A stretch of DNA of 64,000 bases from Desulfovibrio sp. G11 (GCF_900243745.1 NZ_LT984798.1:2998001-3062000); one strand, 5' to 3'; counted from the stretch's first letter, positions 51,228-60,332 are shown. The notes: generated by a model not told the origin, from the sequence alone. Program-made: numbers and translations.

Positions 51228-52302
51228 CCCCCTGAGCGAGCTTTTGCACATCAGGGTTGGAGTTGTCGAGTGTATATGTATAGTTGCCGTTACTGTCGAT
51301 GGTAAGGGTTCCGTACTTGCCGGCAGCACTTTCGCCTTGCTGTCCGTCCTTGGTGCTGACGCCGAAGGTATGCGTGTCTGTGGCGTCCACATCAGTGAAT
51401 ATGAGCTTGCCAGAGCTGGTAAGCACAGTGTCTTCCGTAACAGTCAGGCCGGGGGCGCTGGTGATGACCGGGGCGTCATTGGCGCCGTTAATGGTCACCG
51501 TCAGCTGGGTTTCGGTGGCCTTGCCGTGTTCGTCCCTGACCACAACGGTAAAGGTTTCGGTCATCGAATCATTGCGGCCCAAAGCCTGGACAGCCGGATC
51601 GGCGTTGTTCAGCACATAGAGATACTGCCCGGTAACTGAACTGATGGTAAGCGTACCGTAGCTTCCCCGGGCGATCTGGTCAGTCTGGCCATTGCTTTTG
51701 ACAAAGTACTGCAACTGCGCGCCGGCGTCCGGGTCAGTGGCTTCTATATGTCCTGAAGCAAACACCATTTCGCTTCCATTCGACCCGGTTCTGATGTCGT
51801 CTTCCGTTACTTCAGCAACGGTAGCCTTGACTTCAGGTGCATTGTTTGTGCCGGTAATGGTGATGACAACATCACGCTGATCGGTCAAACCGTCAATGTC
51901 TGTGACAGTTACTGTGTATGTAAGATCGACCGACTGGCCCAATGCCAGTTTTTTAACCGCATCGCTGTCGTTATCCAGCGTGAAGGTATATTTGCCGTTG
52001 GCATCAATGGTGAACGTTCCGTAGTCATCGTTGCCCTGAGCGCCGGAGTGAGAGAAGGTGTGCGTTTCGTTGGCATCCTTGTCATGCACCTGGCTTTGCC
52101 CGGACACGGCGATTTCGCCTTCCGCGATGCTGAGGCCGCTTTCTACAAAAAGGACCGGGGCGTCATTGGTTCCCTTGATGGTTACGTCAAGAGGCTCAAC
52201 GACGCTGGCGCCATGCTTGTCTGTGACGGTGATATAGAATGTTTCTGTGAGCTGCTGGCCTTCATGCAGGCCCTGAACGGCATCCAGGCCATTATTGAGG
52301 GT
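51228..52302 (-). pseudogene. VCBS adhesin, middle fragment
   Basis: About 358 codons with three to four VCBS repeats (YGTFTIDANGKYTFTLDNDS; GSYGTLTISSVTGQYLYVLN; KYGTLTIDSNGNYTYTLDNS), between IS copies 2 and 3. Downstream it joins the C-terminal fragment in frame. Upstream, its first residues (TLNNGLDAVQGLHEG) are the middle of a repeat whose first part is absent. Confidence 0.88.
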
Positions 52303-53563
52303 CAATGTTGTCCGGTTAAGCACCCATAGCTAACAGGCTATAACTATAGGTGTTTATAGTTTTTCGTCTTCGTGGATTCAGAAGTTCTTCCAGAGAATCC
52401 TTGCCGAACAGATTCAAGCAAATGAGCTCGAAGAGTTGTTGCACCGACAGCCCAAGCTTGCTCAGGAATTTCTGATAGGCCAGGAGTAAATACACGGTCA
52501 GGGCCGTATAAATCTGGATGTGCACCGCATTCTCCGAGCGCCCGACAAAGCTTTTAATATGCAGATTTTGTTTGACTTCGCGGAAGAATATTTCAATTTG
52601 CCAGCGTTCTTTATAGATATCAGCAATTGTCTTGGCGGACAGGCGGAAATGGTTGGTCAAAAATTCGTACCGTTTGCCGGTTTTCGCATCGCGATAGCCG
52701 ATTCTGCGTAGACGAGTGGTTTTTCCCCGGCTGCTCACGTCAATGATGTGATCGGACGTGACCCCGGTTTTCCGGTCTACGGCGCGGCGATCAACGAGCT
52801 TATAGGCAGCATTGCTCTTCAGTCGGGTTACGAAGAAAATGCCCTTCGCGGTCAACATGCGAAACCAGGAATAGCAGATATAGCCTTTATCGAAGGTGAC
52901 GATGGAACCCTTTGGCAATGAAAGACTTTTGGCCATGCGGCTTTCGTGGGTTTTGGCATTGTTGATATCGAGAAAAGCGGGAATGTAGCCATCGTGGTCA
53001 AGCACGGTATTTACTTTCACGCCAGCCTTGTTCCGCCGGAACGACGCCCAGGGAAAGATGGACAGGCATAGGCTGATGGTGGTGGCGTCCATGCTGTACA
53101 GCTTGCACTTGAAGCGGAATTTGTGACGAGGCGCACGAAGATGGCACAGGCCATACATTTCAGCGAACAGGTCTTTGAAAAATTCCACAGGCCTTGAATT
53201 GTTGGCATCGGCAACCGTGGAACGCGCTACTGATTTCAAGCCGAGGTGATACAGCCGTCTCTTGGCCGCCTCCAAGGCGCGAAGCCCATCGCGTAAAGAG
53301 CGCCTTGCAGCGAGTTGGATAAAGGCCATGACGGTGAATTGCTCCTTGAATCCAAATTGGCGTGAAGAGCGGCCAGTTTTGTGCTTGCGTTCGAGTTTTT
53401 CAAAAACATGTCCCGGTATCAGGGATAGCAGTTGAGAGAAGAGTGTAGTATGATGGCTCAAGTCCAAAATCTCCTTGTGTGGCAAGTTGTTGTGGTAACT
53501 TCTTATACCACATACTGCTGAGATTTTGGACTTTTTTGTTACCCCTTAGCCGGACAGCAATGA
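52303..53563 (-). mobile_element. IS4-family insertion sequence, copy 3 (no target duplication)
   Basis: A 1,261-bp element, inverted relative to copy 2, with the same end sequences and an identical transposase translation. Flanking bases differ (ttattgagggt at left, agcctcgat at right), so no target duplication is present, which points to a deletion or recombination at this copy. Confidence 0.9.
52316..53461 (-). CDS. IS4-family DDE transposase (copy 3)
   Basis: Same 381-residue protein as copy 2, likely TTG start at 53461 after AAGGAG. Intact, so the element can probably still be active. Confidence 0.9.
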   Translation of the reverse strand: MSHHTTLFSQLLSLIPGHVFEKLERKHKTGRSSRQFGFKEQFTVMAFIQLAARRSLRDGLRALEAAKRRLYHLGLKSVARSTVADANNSRPVEFFKDLFAEMYGLCHLRAPRHKFRFKCKLYSMDATTISLCLSIFPWASFRRNKAGVKVNTVLDHDGYIPAFLDINNAKTHESRMAKSLSLPKGSIVTFDKGYICYSWFRMLTAKGIFFVTRLKSNAAYKLVDRRAVDRKTGVTSDHIIDVSSRGKTTRLRRIGYRDAKTGKRYEFLTNHFRLSAKTIADIYKERWQIEIFFREVKQNLHIKSFVGRSENAVHIQIYTALTVYLLLAYQKFLSKLGLSVQQLFELICLNLFGKDSLEELLNPRRRKTINTYSYSLLAMGA

Positions 53564-54228
53564 GCCTCGATACGATATTGCAGCACATCTCTGGCATCAG
53601 GGTCGGTTGCGTATATCTGCCCCTTGGCGCTGGGGGTTCCGGCAATGGGAGTATTGGGGTTGGAAGAAGTGGATGTGGGGCCGACGCCGGATTCTTTGAG
53701 GCGCAGGTGATCGGTGTGCGCTCCGATTTCCGGTGGCTCGTTGGGTTCGGGCGGCAGGGGAGGGATCGTCGTGCCGGCAGTGGGCGAGGCGGAGGCAAAA
53801 AAGCCCAGGCCGTTTTCGGATTGTGAGTCCGTGCCGGAGCCGTCAAAACCGATATCCAGGCCGTTCAGGTGGTCAACGCCATCCATCAGGGCCGAATCGC
53901 CCCACTGGCTGTACCGGGCAGAGCGCTCCGCCCCGGCTGCAGGACCGGCAGCAGGCGCCAGATCAGGGCCAAAGGCGCTGAAAAAATCTGCACTGCTTAC
54001 AAGCTGCCCGTCTATTTCAAAATCCGGAGCATTATCTTTATTGTATTCGGAATAAAAATTTTCGATACGGATGCTGGAGCCGTCATCAAAGCTGAACAGC
54101 AGGTCATCGCCTGCCCGTTCAAGGCTTGCCTGGTCAGCAGGAAAATTCAATGTGATTCTGGAATCAGGTTCGGCGGCAACAAGGGTTTGCTGTGAAGCCG
54201 CCGGGCGGGAAAGAGTAAGACTACGCAT
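53564..54228 (-). pseudogene. VCBS/RTX adhesin, N-terminal fragment
   Basis: The first 221 codons of the adhesin (MRSLTLSRPAASQQTLVAAE). It has a beta-rich N-terminal module (ADQASLERAGDDLLFSFDDG), as seen in LapA-type surface adhesins, a Pro-rich linker (PPLPPEPNEPPEIGAHTDHL) and the start of the first VCBS repeat, ending at QIYATDPDARDVLQYRIEA where IS copy 3 sits. SD-like AGGAGG lies just before ATG 54228. With two IS insertions and missing repeat sequence the gene cannot make full-length adhesin. Confidence 0.85.
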
Positions 54229-54611
54229 GAATGGCCTCCTAAGCGCTTGGGCCGCAGAAACAGCTAAGCTGCCGCTGTGCAGGCGCTCTTTACATGGCAT
54301 GCAAAATGAACCACTCAATTGGCTCATTAACAATTGGGATTGATTTAGGAAGGGGGCAGAGTGACTGCTCGAGGCCAGGTATGCGGTAATCGCCTGACCC
54401 CATGTCGCTTGTTTTTTGACCGCGACATTATGGAGAAGGCTTCAGCCAGGGGGAACAGCTAAAGCATGACGTTATCTACTAACAATTACTAATTAGCCAC
54501 ATTTTGCGCTATGGTCAAGCCCTATGGGAAAATTATATTCCGCCGAAAGTGTGCGAACATGCTGCGGGCAAAATAAAAATTTACTTTTGGCCTTGTTGGC
54601 AGTAACTTGAA
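54229..54611. other. Adhesin upstream region
   Basis: No gene seen. It holds the adhesin SD, an AT-rich palindromic stretch (caattggctcattaacaattg around 54,315-54,336) and several weak promoter-like words on the minus strand. The fluoride riboswitch begins at its right edge. Confidence 0.4.
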
Positions 54612-54662
54612 TGCAGGGGATGGAGTTCCCCTTGAACCGCATTTGCTGATGACTCCTGCCAG
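54612..54662 (+). promoter_or_regulatory. Fluoride riboswitch (crcB motif)
   Basis: The aptamer signature is present in order: gggGATGGAGTTcccc, ttgAACCGC, then gCTGATGACTCCTgcc, matching the conserved positions of the crcB RNA. A transcription terminator follows 30 nt later (54693-54725). Fluoride binding should prevent termination and turn on the downstream genes. Confidence 0.88.
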
Positions 54663-54692
54663 ACCTTGTAAAGGTGTTGGTAGATTATTTTC

Positions 54693-54725
54693 AGGCAACC
54701 ACACCATGACGTGGTTGCCTTTTTT
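54693..54725 (+). terminator. Riboswitch expression-platform terminator
   Basis: aggcaacca (54693-54701) pairs with tggttgcct (54712-54720), followed by six T. Placed right after the fluoride aptamer, as in transcription-type riboswitches. Confidence 0.8.
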
Positions 54726-54729
54726 GTTC

Positions 54730-55125
54730 ACCATTCTTGTTTCGGTATCTGCAATAGCCATGCTGTTTTCAGTGCAGCCGGCAGTGCTTTCGGACAGGGG
54801 GCGTACCCTTGCTTTTGTGGCTGTTTTGTTTCTATGGGCTTTTTATGGAAGCCACTGAGGGAGTTGAAAAGGCTTTTGGTGCAGACTTTGTGCCGGAAGG
54901 ACGGCGTGGCTGCATCTTTGGCTGGTTTAATATGCTCGCGGGAATGCTGTTTTTGCCTGCGTCTGTAACTTTCGGTTTTCTGTATCAGGGATATCCCCTG
55001 CGGCTGCTTTTGTTTTTTCGGGAGTATGCTCTGCTCTGGCGGCTGCCCTTTCTGGCGGCTGCCCTTTTAAAAGGACTTGTAGTGCCTGTGCGCACGTGAT
55101 GACAGCCGGAGAATTGTATGCTTAA
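54730..55125 (+). pseudogene. Decayed MFS transporter, C-terminal remnant
   Basis: Three frames hold successive pieces of an MFS C-terminus. Frame A (to about 54,805): VSAIAMLFSVQPAVLSDRGR. Frame B (54,809 to about 54,985): LFCFYGLFMEATEGVEKAFG then ADFVPEGRRGCIFGWFNMLA. Frame C (54,991-55,125): ISPAAAFVFSGVCSALAAAL. Two frameshifts separate them, and the first two thirds of a normal 400-residue transporter are missing. The frame C stop overlaps the crcB start by 8 bp, the trace of an old operon junction. Confidence 0.72.
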
Positions 55126-55507
55126 AACGCTTGCCCTCATAAGTATTGGGGCATCTTGCGGAGCCATTTTGCGGTGGTTTCTGGGGTTGATGCTGAACGC
55201 CATATTTCTTCCCATACCGCTTGGAACCCTGGCGGCCAACCTGCTTGGCGGGTATCTCATCGGTGTGGCTGTCAGTATGTTCAATGCGCTGCCTGCGGTA
55301 GGGCCGGAATTTAGGTTGCTCATCATTACCGGGTTTCTTGGCGGCTTGACGACTTTTTCAACATTTACAGCGGAAATCGGCGTTCTTTTGCAAGGCCAGC
55401 GCATCATGACTGCCGTGGCAGCCATAGTACTGCATGTTTGCGGCTCACTTATTATGATGCTGCTCGGCATGGGGACGTTTGCGTTATTACGGACCTGTTT
55501 TCGATAG
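55118..55507 (+). CDS. crcB: CrcB/Fluc fluoride channel
   Basis: A 129-residue dual-topology fluoride exporter with four transmembrane helices. Fluc signatures: GASCGAILRWFLG, GTLAANLLGGYLIG and FLGGLTTFSTFTAE. Start ATG 55118 overlaps the remnant upstream frame; SD CCGGAG-like upstream. It lowers cytoplasmic fluoride and is controlled by the riboswitch 450 bp upstream. Confidence 0.93.
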   Translation: MLKTLALISIGASCGAILRWFLGLMLNAIFLPIPLGTLAANLLGGYLIGVAVSMFNALPAVGPEFRLLIITGFLGGLTTFSTFTAEIGVLLQGQRIMTAVAAIVLHVCGSLIMMLLGMGTFALLRTCFR

Positions 55508-55515
55508 GGGAACAT

Positions 55516-55842
55516 ATGCACGGCTATCAGCTTACGTTTTTTACGCAGCAGGGACGCGTTCACGGCATGGTAAACCTTGCAGAGTGGCTGCTCCAGCAGG
55601 CAAAGGCGGTCGGAATCAAGGGGGCGACTGTGGCAACTGCTCAAGGAGGATACGGCCGGAACGGCAAATACTATTCGGTCCATTTCTTTGAAATGGGCGA
55701 GCAGCCTGTAGAAGTGACGATGGCTGTGGATGCGGTACAGGCGGATTTGCTGTTCGCAAAAATTAACGAAGAGCAGCTCGGTATTTTTTATATAAAGATA
55801 CCCATTGAAGTTGGCGTCACCGGAGAAAAACGGGAGGATTAG
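55516..55842 (+). CDS. DUF190 protein, crcB partner
   Basis: A 108-residue protein (MHGYQLTFFTQQGRVHGMVN; GIKGATVATAQGGYGRNGKY; VEVTMAVDAVQADLLFAKI) of the DUF190/PII-like family often next to or fused with CrcB in Desulfovibrio and archaea. ATG 55516 was chosen after TAGGGGAAC. Likely modulates fluoride export; mechanism unknown. Confidence 0.85.
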   Translation: MHGYQLTFFTQQGRVHGMVNLAEWLLQQAKAVGIKGATVATAQGGYGRNGKYYSVHFFEMGEQPVEVTMAVDAVQADLLFAKINEEQLGIFYIKIPIEVGVTGEKRED

Positions 55843-56208
55843 CGCATGAAAGTTCTGCGGCCGTAACACGACGTGAATACTGTCGAAAATTGTATTTTCC
55901 CGAAGCATGACAACGTTGAAGTATGAAGCATTTCAACGTTGATCTGCTCGAAAGGATAGATCAGGACCTCTGCACGCTGGATATGCCGGACTCTGGCTTA
56001 CGCAGTGGATCAAGTCCACCGTCGGGTGCGTGCCGCGTGCCGTTCGGTAAAACATGCGCAATACAAGTAGGTTGTGTTGTGTTTGATATTTGAGCAGACA
56101 GTTGCAGTGTCGCTGCCGCAAGTCAGCTTCTATATGAGTCGGGCACAGATTTAGCTTGTCGCCTGAAAGACTTGCGGCTGGATAGTTACAGTTGATCGCC
56201 GTATCCTG
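55843..56208. other. Intergenic region after the fluoride operon
   Basis: No gene seen. caacgttga and tcaacgttg flank a short spacer (about 55,910-55,938) as an inverted repeat with no T-run, perhaps a weak terminator for the crcB operon. Short frames here are not supported. Confidence 0.35.
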
Positions 56209-57423
56209 TCAGGGGGCTGGCGGAAGCCCTGTGGCGGCGGGAGTGGCAGCAGAGCCGGGGGCTGGGCTGTCGTGCCCCGGGGCATCAGGGGAAAGCAGAT
56301 TTTCCGGCACTTCACCCGGCCCGGGAACAGTAAGCGTTTCGGGATTGATGCTGTACCAGGCAAACCACATGGAATAGCCTCCGAAATATTCGGGCATGGC
56401 GGCCCCTTTCATATTGCCTTCCAGGGCTTTTCCGGTGGCCGGGTCCCATATGCTCCGTGTTTTCAAATCCATCAGTTTGCCGTAGCGGCTCACAAACAGA
56501 AAAGGCTCGGCCCATATCTGCCGGTTGAACACGCGCACTACATTCAGATGTGGATCATGAACGGCCAGCAGGGCATGCGGGCCCACGAAAAAATTTACTG
56601 TCCCTTTTTTCTTCACATAGGCCACATCAAGGGCCAGCAGATAATTTTCATACTCCAGGCAAAGCATGTGGGTCTTGCGCGGGAAACGTCTGTCCAGGCG
56701 CTCCACAGGGTAGATGAGCCTGTCGTTGTCATAGTAGGTATCTTTGCGCTGGTAGTTACCGTAAGGGTCGCGCCCGTAGGGGCGATTTCCCGCGGGTTTT
56801 GCCATGACCGATGCCTGGGGAAAAACGCTGTGCGCGGCCCCCCACGTTGTCCAGAACACCGGAATGGTTGGCAGTCCTCTGCCCATGAGGGGGCCTTCAA
56901 AAGCCATGCCGGTTTCCTGAAGCCAGAGACTGCCGGAATTGCGGTCAATAAGCACACTGTTGCCGTCATAAAGGCGGCCTTCGACATCAAAAATAAGATT
57001 AAGCCCGCCCATGGAGGCATCGTAGGCCATGAGCGTACCTGTGGTGGGGCAGTAGGTGATGGTGTAGGCCACGTCGTCAATAAGTTCATTAACAACCTGA
57101 TGCCAGACCATATAGCGCTGCAGATATATGCGCGGGCCATCGGGCAGCATGACCACAAAAACAATTTCATCAGCGCTGGTGTTAAGGTCCGCATCCAGAA
57201 TGCGGTCATAGCGCGGCCTGTACAGCGACGGGATGGCCCCGTAACTGACGCCCGTTTCCACCAGTTTACCGGAAATAGCCGCCAGATCGGCCATGCTTTT
57301 GGGCCGTGCCTGACTTTCAGCAGGGGAGAGCAGCAGAGTGCACAACGCCAGCAGAATCAAAGCAGAAAACGCAAATATATCCTGCAAACGGCAGGGCGTA
57401 CAGCGCCCTGGTTTATGCCTCAT
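56209..57423 (-). CDS. DUF3179 exported protein
   Basis: About 404 residues from ATG 57423 (the open frame extends to 57531). A transmembrane or signal segment (IFAFSALILLALCTLLLSPA) is followed by the DUF3179 domain: ADEIVFVVMLPDGPRIYLQR, VNELIDDVAYTITYCPTTGT with the conserved YCPLT/C-type motif, YDGNSVLIDRNSGSLWLQET and MLCLEYENYLLALDV. Function of the family is unknown. The C-terminus is Pro/Ala-rich. It follows the reductase gene on the same strand. Confidence 0.8.
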   Translation of the reverse strand: MRHKPGRCTPCRLQDIFAFSALILLALCTLLLSPAESQARPKSMADLAAISGKLVETGVSYGAIPSLYRPRYDRILDADLNTSADEIVFVVMLPDGPRIYLQRYMVWHQVVNELIDDVAYTITYCPTTGTLMAYDASMGGLNLIFDVEGRLYDGNSVLIDRNSGSLWLQETGMAFEGPLMGRGLPTIPVFWTTWGAAHSVFPQASVMAKPAGNRPYGRDPYGNYQRKDTYYDNDRLIYPVERLDRRFPRKTHMLCLEYENYLLALDVAYVKKKGTVNFFVGPHALLAVHDPHLNVVRVFNRQIWAEPFLFVSRYGKLMDLKTRSIWDPATGKALEGNMKGAAMPEYFGGYSMWFAWYSINPETLTVPGPGEVPENLLSPDAPGHDSPAPGSAATPAATGLPPAP

Positions 57424-57527
57424 GTTGCGGCCGTTGGTGAGCCGTACACGTGTCCTGCAGGTGCAGTTACCTGCCGTGGCGTCTCGGCTGGGGCCTGGCA
57501 GAAGAGGAATGGTCTGCTGGCGAGAGG

Positions 57528-58415
57528 TCAATGCTTGTCTTTCTCCTTACGGTGAGACGGCAGGTAATCACTAAAAATATAGTCGCGCAGGGCCTGGGGC
57601 CAGGGGCGCGGTTTTTTGCCCAGAAAGGTTCCCAGCTTGCTGTTGTCCAGCACGGAAAATTCCGGCCTTCGCGCTTTTTGCGGCCATTGGGCCGAATCAA
57701 TGGGCATGACCCGGCAGGAAGTGGCCGCGAGGTTGATGGACTCGCAAGCCAGTTCGCACCAGCTGGCCTGGCCGCTGTTAACGGCGTGCCAGAGTCCTGT
57801 GGCCTGTTTTTCAGCCAGGGCGGCGCTCCATTGCGCCAGATCCATACTATACGTGGGGGAGCCAACCTGATCGTGAACCACGTTGATGGTGTCGCGTTTT
57901 TCGCAGGCTGCCACGATGGTGTCCACAAAATTTTTGCGGCCGGGGCCAAAAAGCCAGGCCGTGCGCAGCACGCAGGAACGCTCGGGCAATTCGCGCAGTA
58001 CAGCCTGCTCGCCTTCGAGCTTGGTGCTGCCGTATACCGACAAGGGGTGCGGCTCGTCTTCTTCGGTCAGCGGAGTTTCTCCTTGGCCCTGAAAAACAAA
58101 GTCGGTGCTGTAGTGGACCAGGTATCCGTTGCCGAGAGTTTTAAGAATGTGCGCCAACGCATCGGGCAGGGTGCGGTTTGCCTCACAAGCCGCGTCGGGG
58201 TCATCTTCGGCAGCGTCAACAGCCGTAAAGCCTACAGCGTTAAAAACCACGTCCGCGTGTGCCGCAAGCAGACGTGACTGTAAGAAGTCAAAATCCATCA
58301 CATTGCCGTCCTGCCTGCCCAGGGTCGCCACTTGCCAGCCTCGTGCCGCAAGCACACGAACAAGGGCCTGCCCCAGCAGACCGGTTGCGCCTCCCAGAAT
58401 CAGCGCTTTTGCCAT
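57528..58415 (-). CDS. rfbD: dTDP-4-dehydrorhamnose reductase-like protein
   Basis: A 295-residue extended SDR: LILGGATGLLGQALVRVLAA (NADPH site), GFTAVDAAEDDPDAACEANR, VHYSTDFVFQG, PLSVYGSTKLEGEQAV with the YxxxK catalytic pair, and LRTAWLFGPGRKNFVDTI. These match RmlD/RfbD, which reduces dTDP-4-keto-L-rhamnose; no other rhamnose genes are adjacent, so a related sugar reductase is possible. ATG 58415 has GGGAGG upstream. Divergent from cbiK. Confidence 0.85.
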   Translation of the reverse strand: MAKALILGGATGLLGQALVRVLAARGWQVATLGRQDGNVMDFDFLQSRLLAAHADVVFNAVGFTAVDAAEDDPDAACEANRTLPDALAHILKTLGNGYLVHYSTDFVFQGQGETPLTEEDEPHPLSVYGSTKLEGEQAVLRELPERSCVLRTAWLFGPGRKNFVDTIVAACEKRDTINVVHDQVGSPTYSMDLAQWSAALAEKQATGLWHAVNSGQASWCELACESINLAATSCRVMPIDSAQWPQKARRPEFSVLDNSKLGTFLGKKPRPWPQALRDYIFSDYLPSHRKEKDKH

Positions 58416-58578
58416 CTGAACCTCCCGGCACGGTACACGCCTTCCCCAGAGGGAGCGTACGTCCCATAATGCAGGCACTGTATCGTTGTGAGTCATGCTG
58501 GTCAATACAACGCTTTTCCCGTACTGCGGGCGACTGCCGTCTTGCCACCATGCTGCAAGTAACGTACAAATTAGCCGC

Positions 58579-59361
58579 ATGAGACGTGCAATATTATTGG
58601 TAGCTTTTGGCGCAAGCAGCGCACAGGGGCAGAATGCCCTCAAAGGGTTTGATGCGCTTGTGCGCCAGCGCTACCCGGGAATACCCGTGCGCTGGGCATA
58701 TACCTCACTGCTGTTGCGGGAACGCCTGGCCCGAGCCAGACAGAAGAGCGATTCCGTCCGCAAGGCCTTGAGGCGTCTCAGCCTGGAACGCTTTACTCAT
58801 GTGGCGGTCCAGCCCTTGCAAACCATACCGGGGCGGGAACACGGCGAAGTTTGCGCAGCTGTGGCTGAAATAGTAGCCCAGAGCGGTCTGCGCTGCCATG
58901 TTGGTGATCCCATGCTGGCATCTGCGGATGATGTAAACGCCGCTGCCCATGCCTGCGTGAACCATCTGCCATCCGGGCGTACGGTTCATGAGGATGTCAT
59001 TTTTATGGGCCACGGCGCAGAGCATCAGGCCGTGGCCCGTTACGCCGACCTGGCGGAAGCCGTTTATGGCATTGACGCCCACGTACATGTGGGAGCCATG
59101 AACGGAGCTGTGTTGCTTGAGGATATTTTGCCCCGTCTTGCTTCCGAGAGGGTGTGGCTCATGCCGCTGCTTTCAGTGGTTGGCAATCACGCGCTTAAGG
59201 ATATGGCGGGGCAGGACAGCCAGTCGTGGCGCAGCCGTGTGGAATCGCAGGGACGCCAGTGCGTGCCGGTGTTGAAAGGTACGGCGGAATACGCCGGTTT
59301 TGCTGAGATATGGTTGCGCCACCTGGAGGCTGCCGCCCAGTCCTGTTTTGAATCTGTATGA
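58579..59361 (+). CDS. cbiK: Sirohydrochlorin cobaltochelatase CbiK
   Basis: A 260-residue class II chelatase inserting Co2+ into sirohydrochlorin for anaerobic cobalamin synthesis (and possibly Fe2+ for siroheme). It starts MRRAILLVAFGASSAQGQNA; motifs VAVQPLQTIPGREHGEV, FMGHGAEHQAVARYADLAE and LLSVVGNHALKDMAG include the metal-binding His residues. There is no signal peptide, so it is the cytoplasmic form as opposed to the periplasmic CbiKP known from D. vulgaris. Confidence 0.88.
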   Translation: MRRAILLVAFGASSAQGQNALKGFDALVRQRYPGIPVRWAYTSLLLRERLARARQKSDSVRKALRRLSLERFTHVAVQPLQTIPGREHGEVCAAVAEIVAQSGLRCHVGDPMLASADDVNAAAHACVNHLPSGRTVHEDVIFMGHGAEHQAVARYADLAEAVYGIDAHVHVGAMNGAVLLEDILPRLASERVWLMPLLSVVGNHALKDMAGQDSQSWRSRVESQGRQCVPVLKGTAEYAGFAEIWLRHLEAAAQSCFESV

Positions 59362-59369
59362 GGTAATTT

Positions 59370-60209
59370 ATGCGCGGATTATTGATGACCATGCTGTGTG
59401 CGGCGATGCTGCTTGCTGGCTGTGGGGCTGGAAGCGGCGGCCATGCCGCCGGAGGCGCTGTAAGTTTGTCGCCGACTGTACAAAACGGCAATACCAACCA
59501 GTATAACCCGCATCTGCACCAGAATATGCCAAACATGCGTTCGGCCACGGCCGAAGGCGCAGCCATGCTTCAAAAAATGGGCGGCAGTGTTCCTACCATC
59601 GAAGGCGAGGCTGCACACCGTCCACAGTGGAAACATGAAGTTTATCCTGTAGTTTTTGGCGACCCCACTGCACCGCACGAAGTTCTTGTATTGCTTGATT
59701 TTGCCGCGCCGCAGAGTGAAAAAGTATGGCAGGCTGTTGTCGATGCCAGCCGGTCCCTTTCTCCCCAGCAGTGCAAAATTGCAGTTTTTGCCAACAGCAA
59801 GGAATATTACGGAACGGACCTTATGGGGCTGGCTATCTGGATTACCCACTCACGCCCGGGACAGGCCATGCCGTACCTGACGTATGCGTTGGGGCAGTGG
59901 AACAAGGTCAAGGCCGAGCAAAAAAGCACCCGTGGACGTGCAGTGCCTTTTCAGAATGAATATGACGCCACTGTAAAAAATACGGATTACCCCATCCACT
60001 ATGCCTATCTTTCACACCTGCGGCCGCCGGTTCCTGCAAGTCAGGAACTTAGCGTGGCAAGGTATTGCTACGATGCCGGAAATGTTAATCTTTACCAGGC
60101 TGAGCAGATAAGCAGATATTATGGCATCAAGAACCTGCCCGCCGTTATTGTGGATGGTCAGGCGCTTTCTTCCGTATCCGCTGCCTCAATCCTTAAAGCT
60201 TTACAGTAA
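59370..60209 (+). CDS. Thioredoxin-fold lipoprotein (DsbA-like)
   Basis: A 279-residue lipoprotein with lipobox LLAGC (Cys 18). The mature part has a DsbA-like thioredoxin fold (VFGDPTAPHEVLVLLDFAAP, helical insert with QAMPYLTYALGQWNKVK, and YYGIKNLPAVIVDGQ with the cis-Pro loop). The place of a CxxC motif is taken by APQSEK, so it is not a redox thiol enzyme of the usual type. Eight bp after cbiK, so co-transcribed. Confidence 0.75.
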   Translation: MRGLLMTMLCAAMLLAGCGAGSGGHAAGGAVSLSPTVQNGNTNQYNPHLHQNMPNMRSATAEGAAMLQKMGGSVPTIEGEAAHRPQWKHEVYPVVFGDPTAPHEVLVLLDFAAPQSEKVWQAVVDASRSLSPQQCKIAVFANSKEYYGTDLMGLAIWITHSRPGQAMPYLTYALGQWNKVKAEQKSTRGRAVPFQNEYDATVKNTDYPIHYAYLSHLRPPVPASQELSVARYCYDAGNVNLYQAEQISRYYGIKNLPAVIVDGQALSSVSAASILKALQ

Positions 60210-60285
60210 CAAAAACTGCCAGGCAGGGCACCCGGCGAAGCATATGTGCAAAAACTTCGCGTATGCGGGTACAAGCAGCGCAAAA

Positions 60286-60332
60286 CAATCGGCCAGTTTT
60301 TCCGTTTTGTTCCGGGAAAAGCTGGCCGATTG
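60286..60332 (+). terminator. Terminator of the cbiK operon
   Basis: caatcggccag (60286-60296) pairs with ctggccgattg (60322-60332), 25-nt loop, then ttt. Ends the cbiK-lipoprotein transcript. Confidence 0.6.

Noticed and set aside
56272..57555. 427-codon plus-strand frame
   Set aside because: Antisense to the DUF3179 gene; lacks a start signal and resembles no protein.
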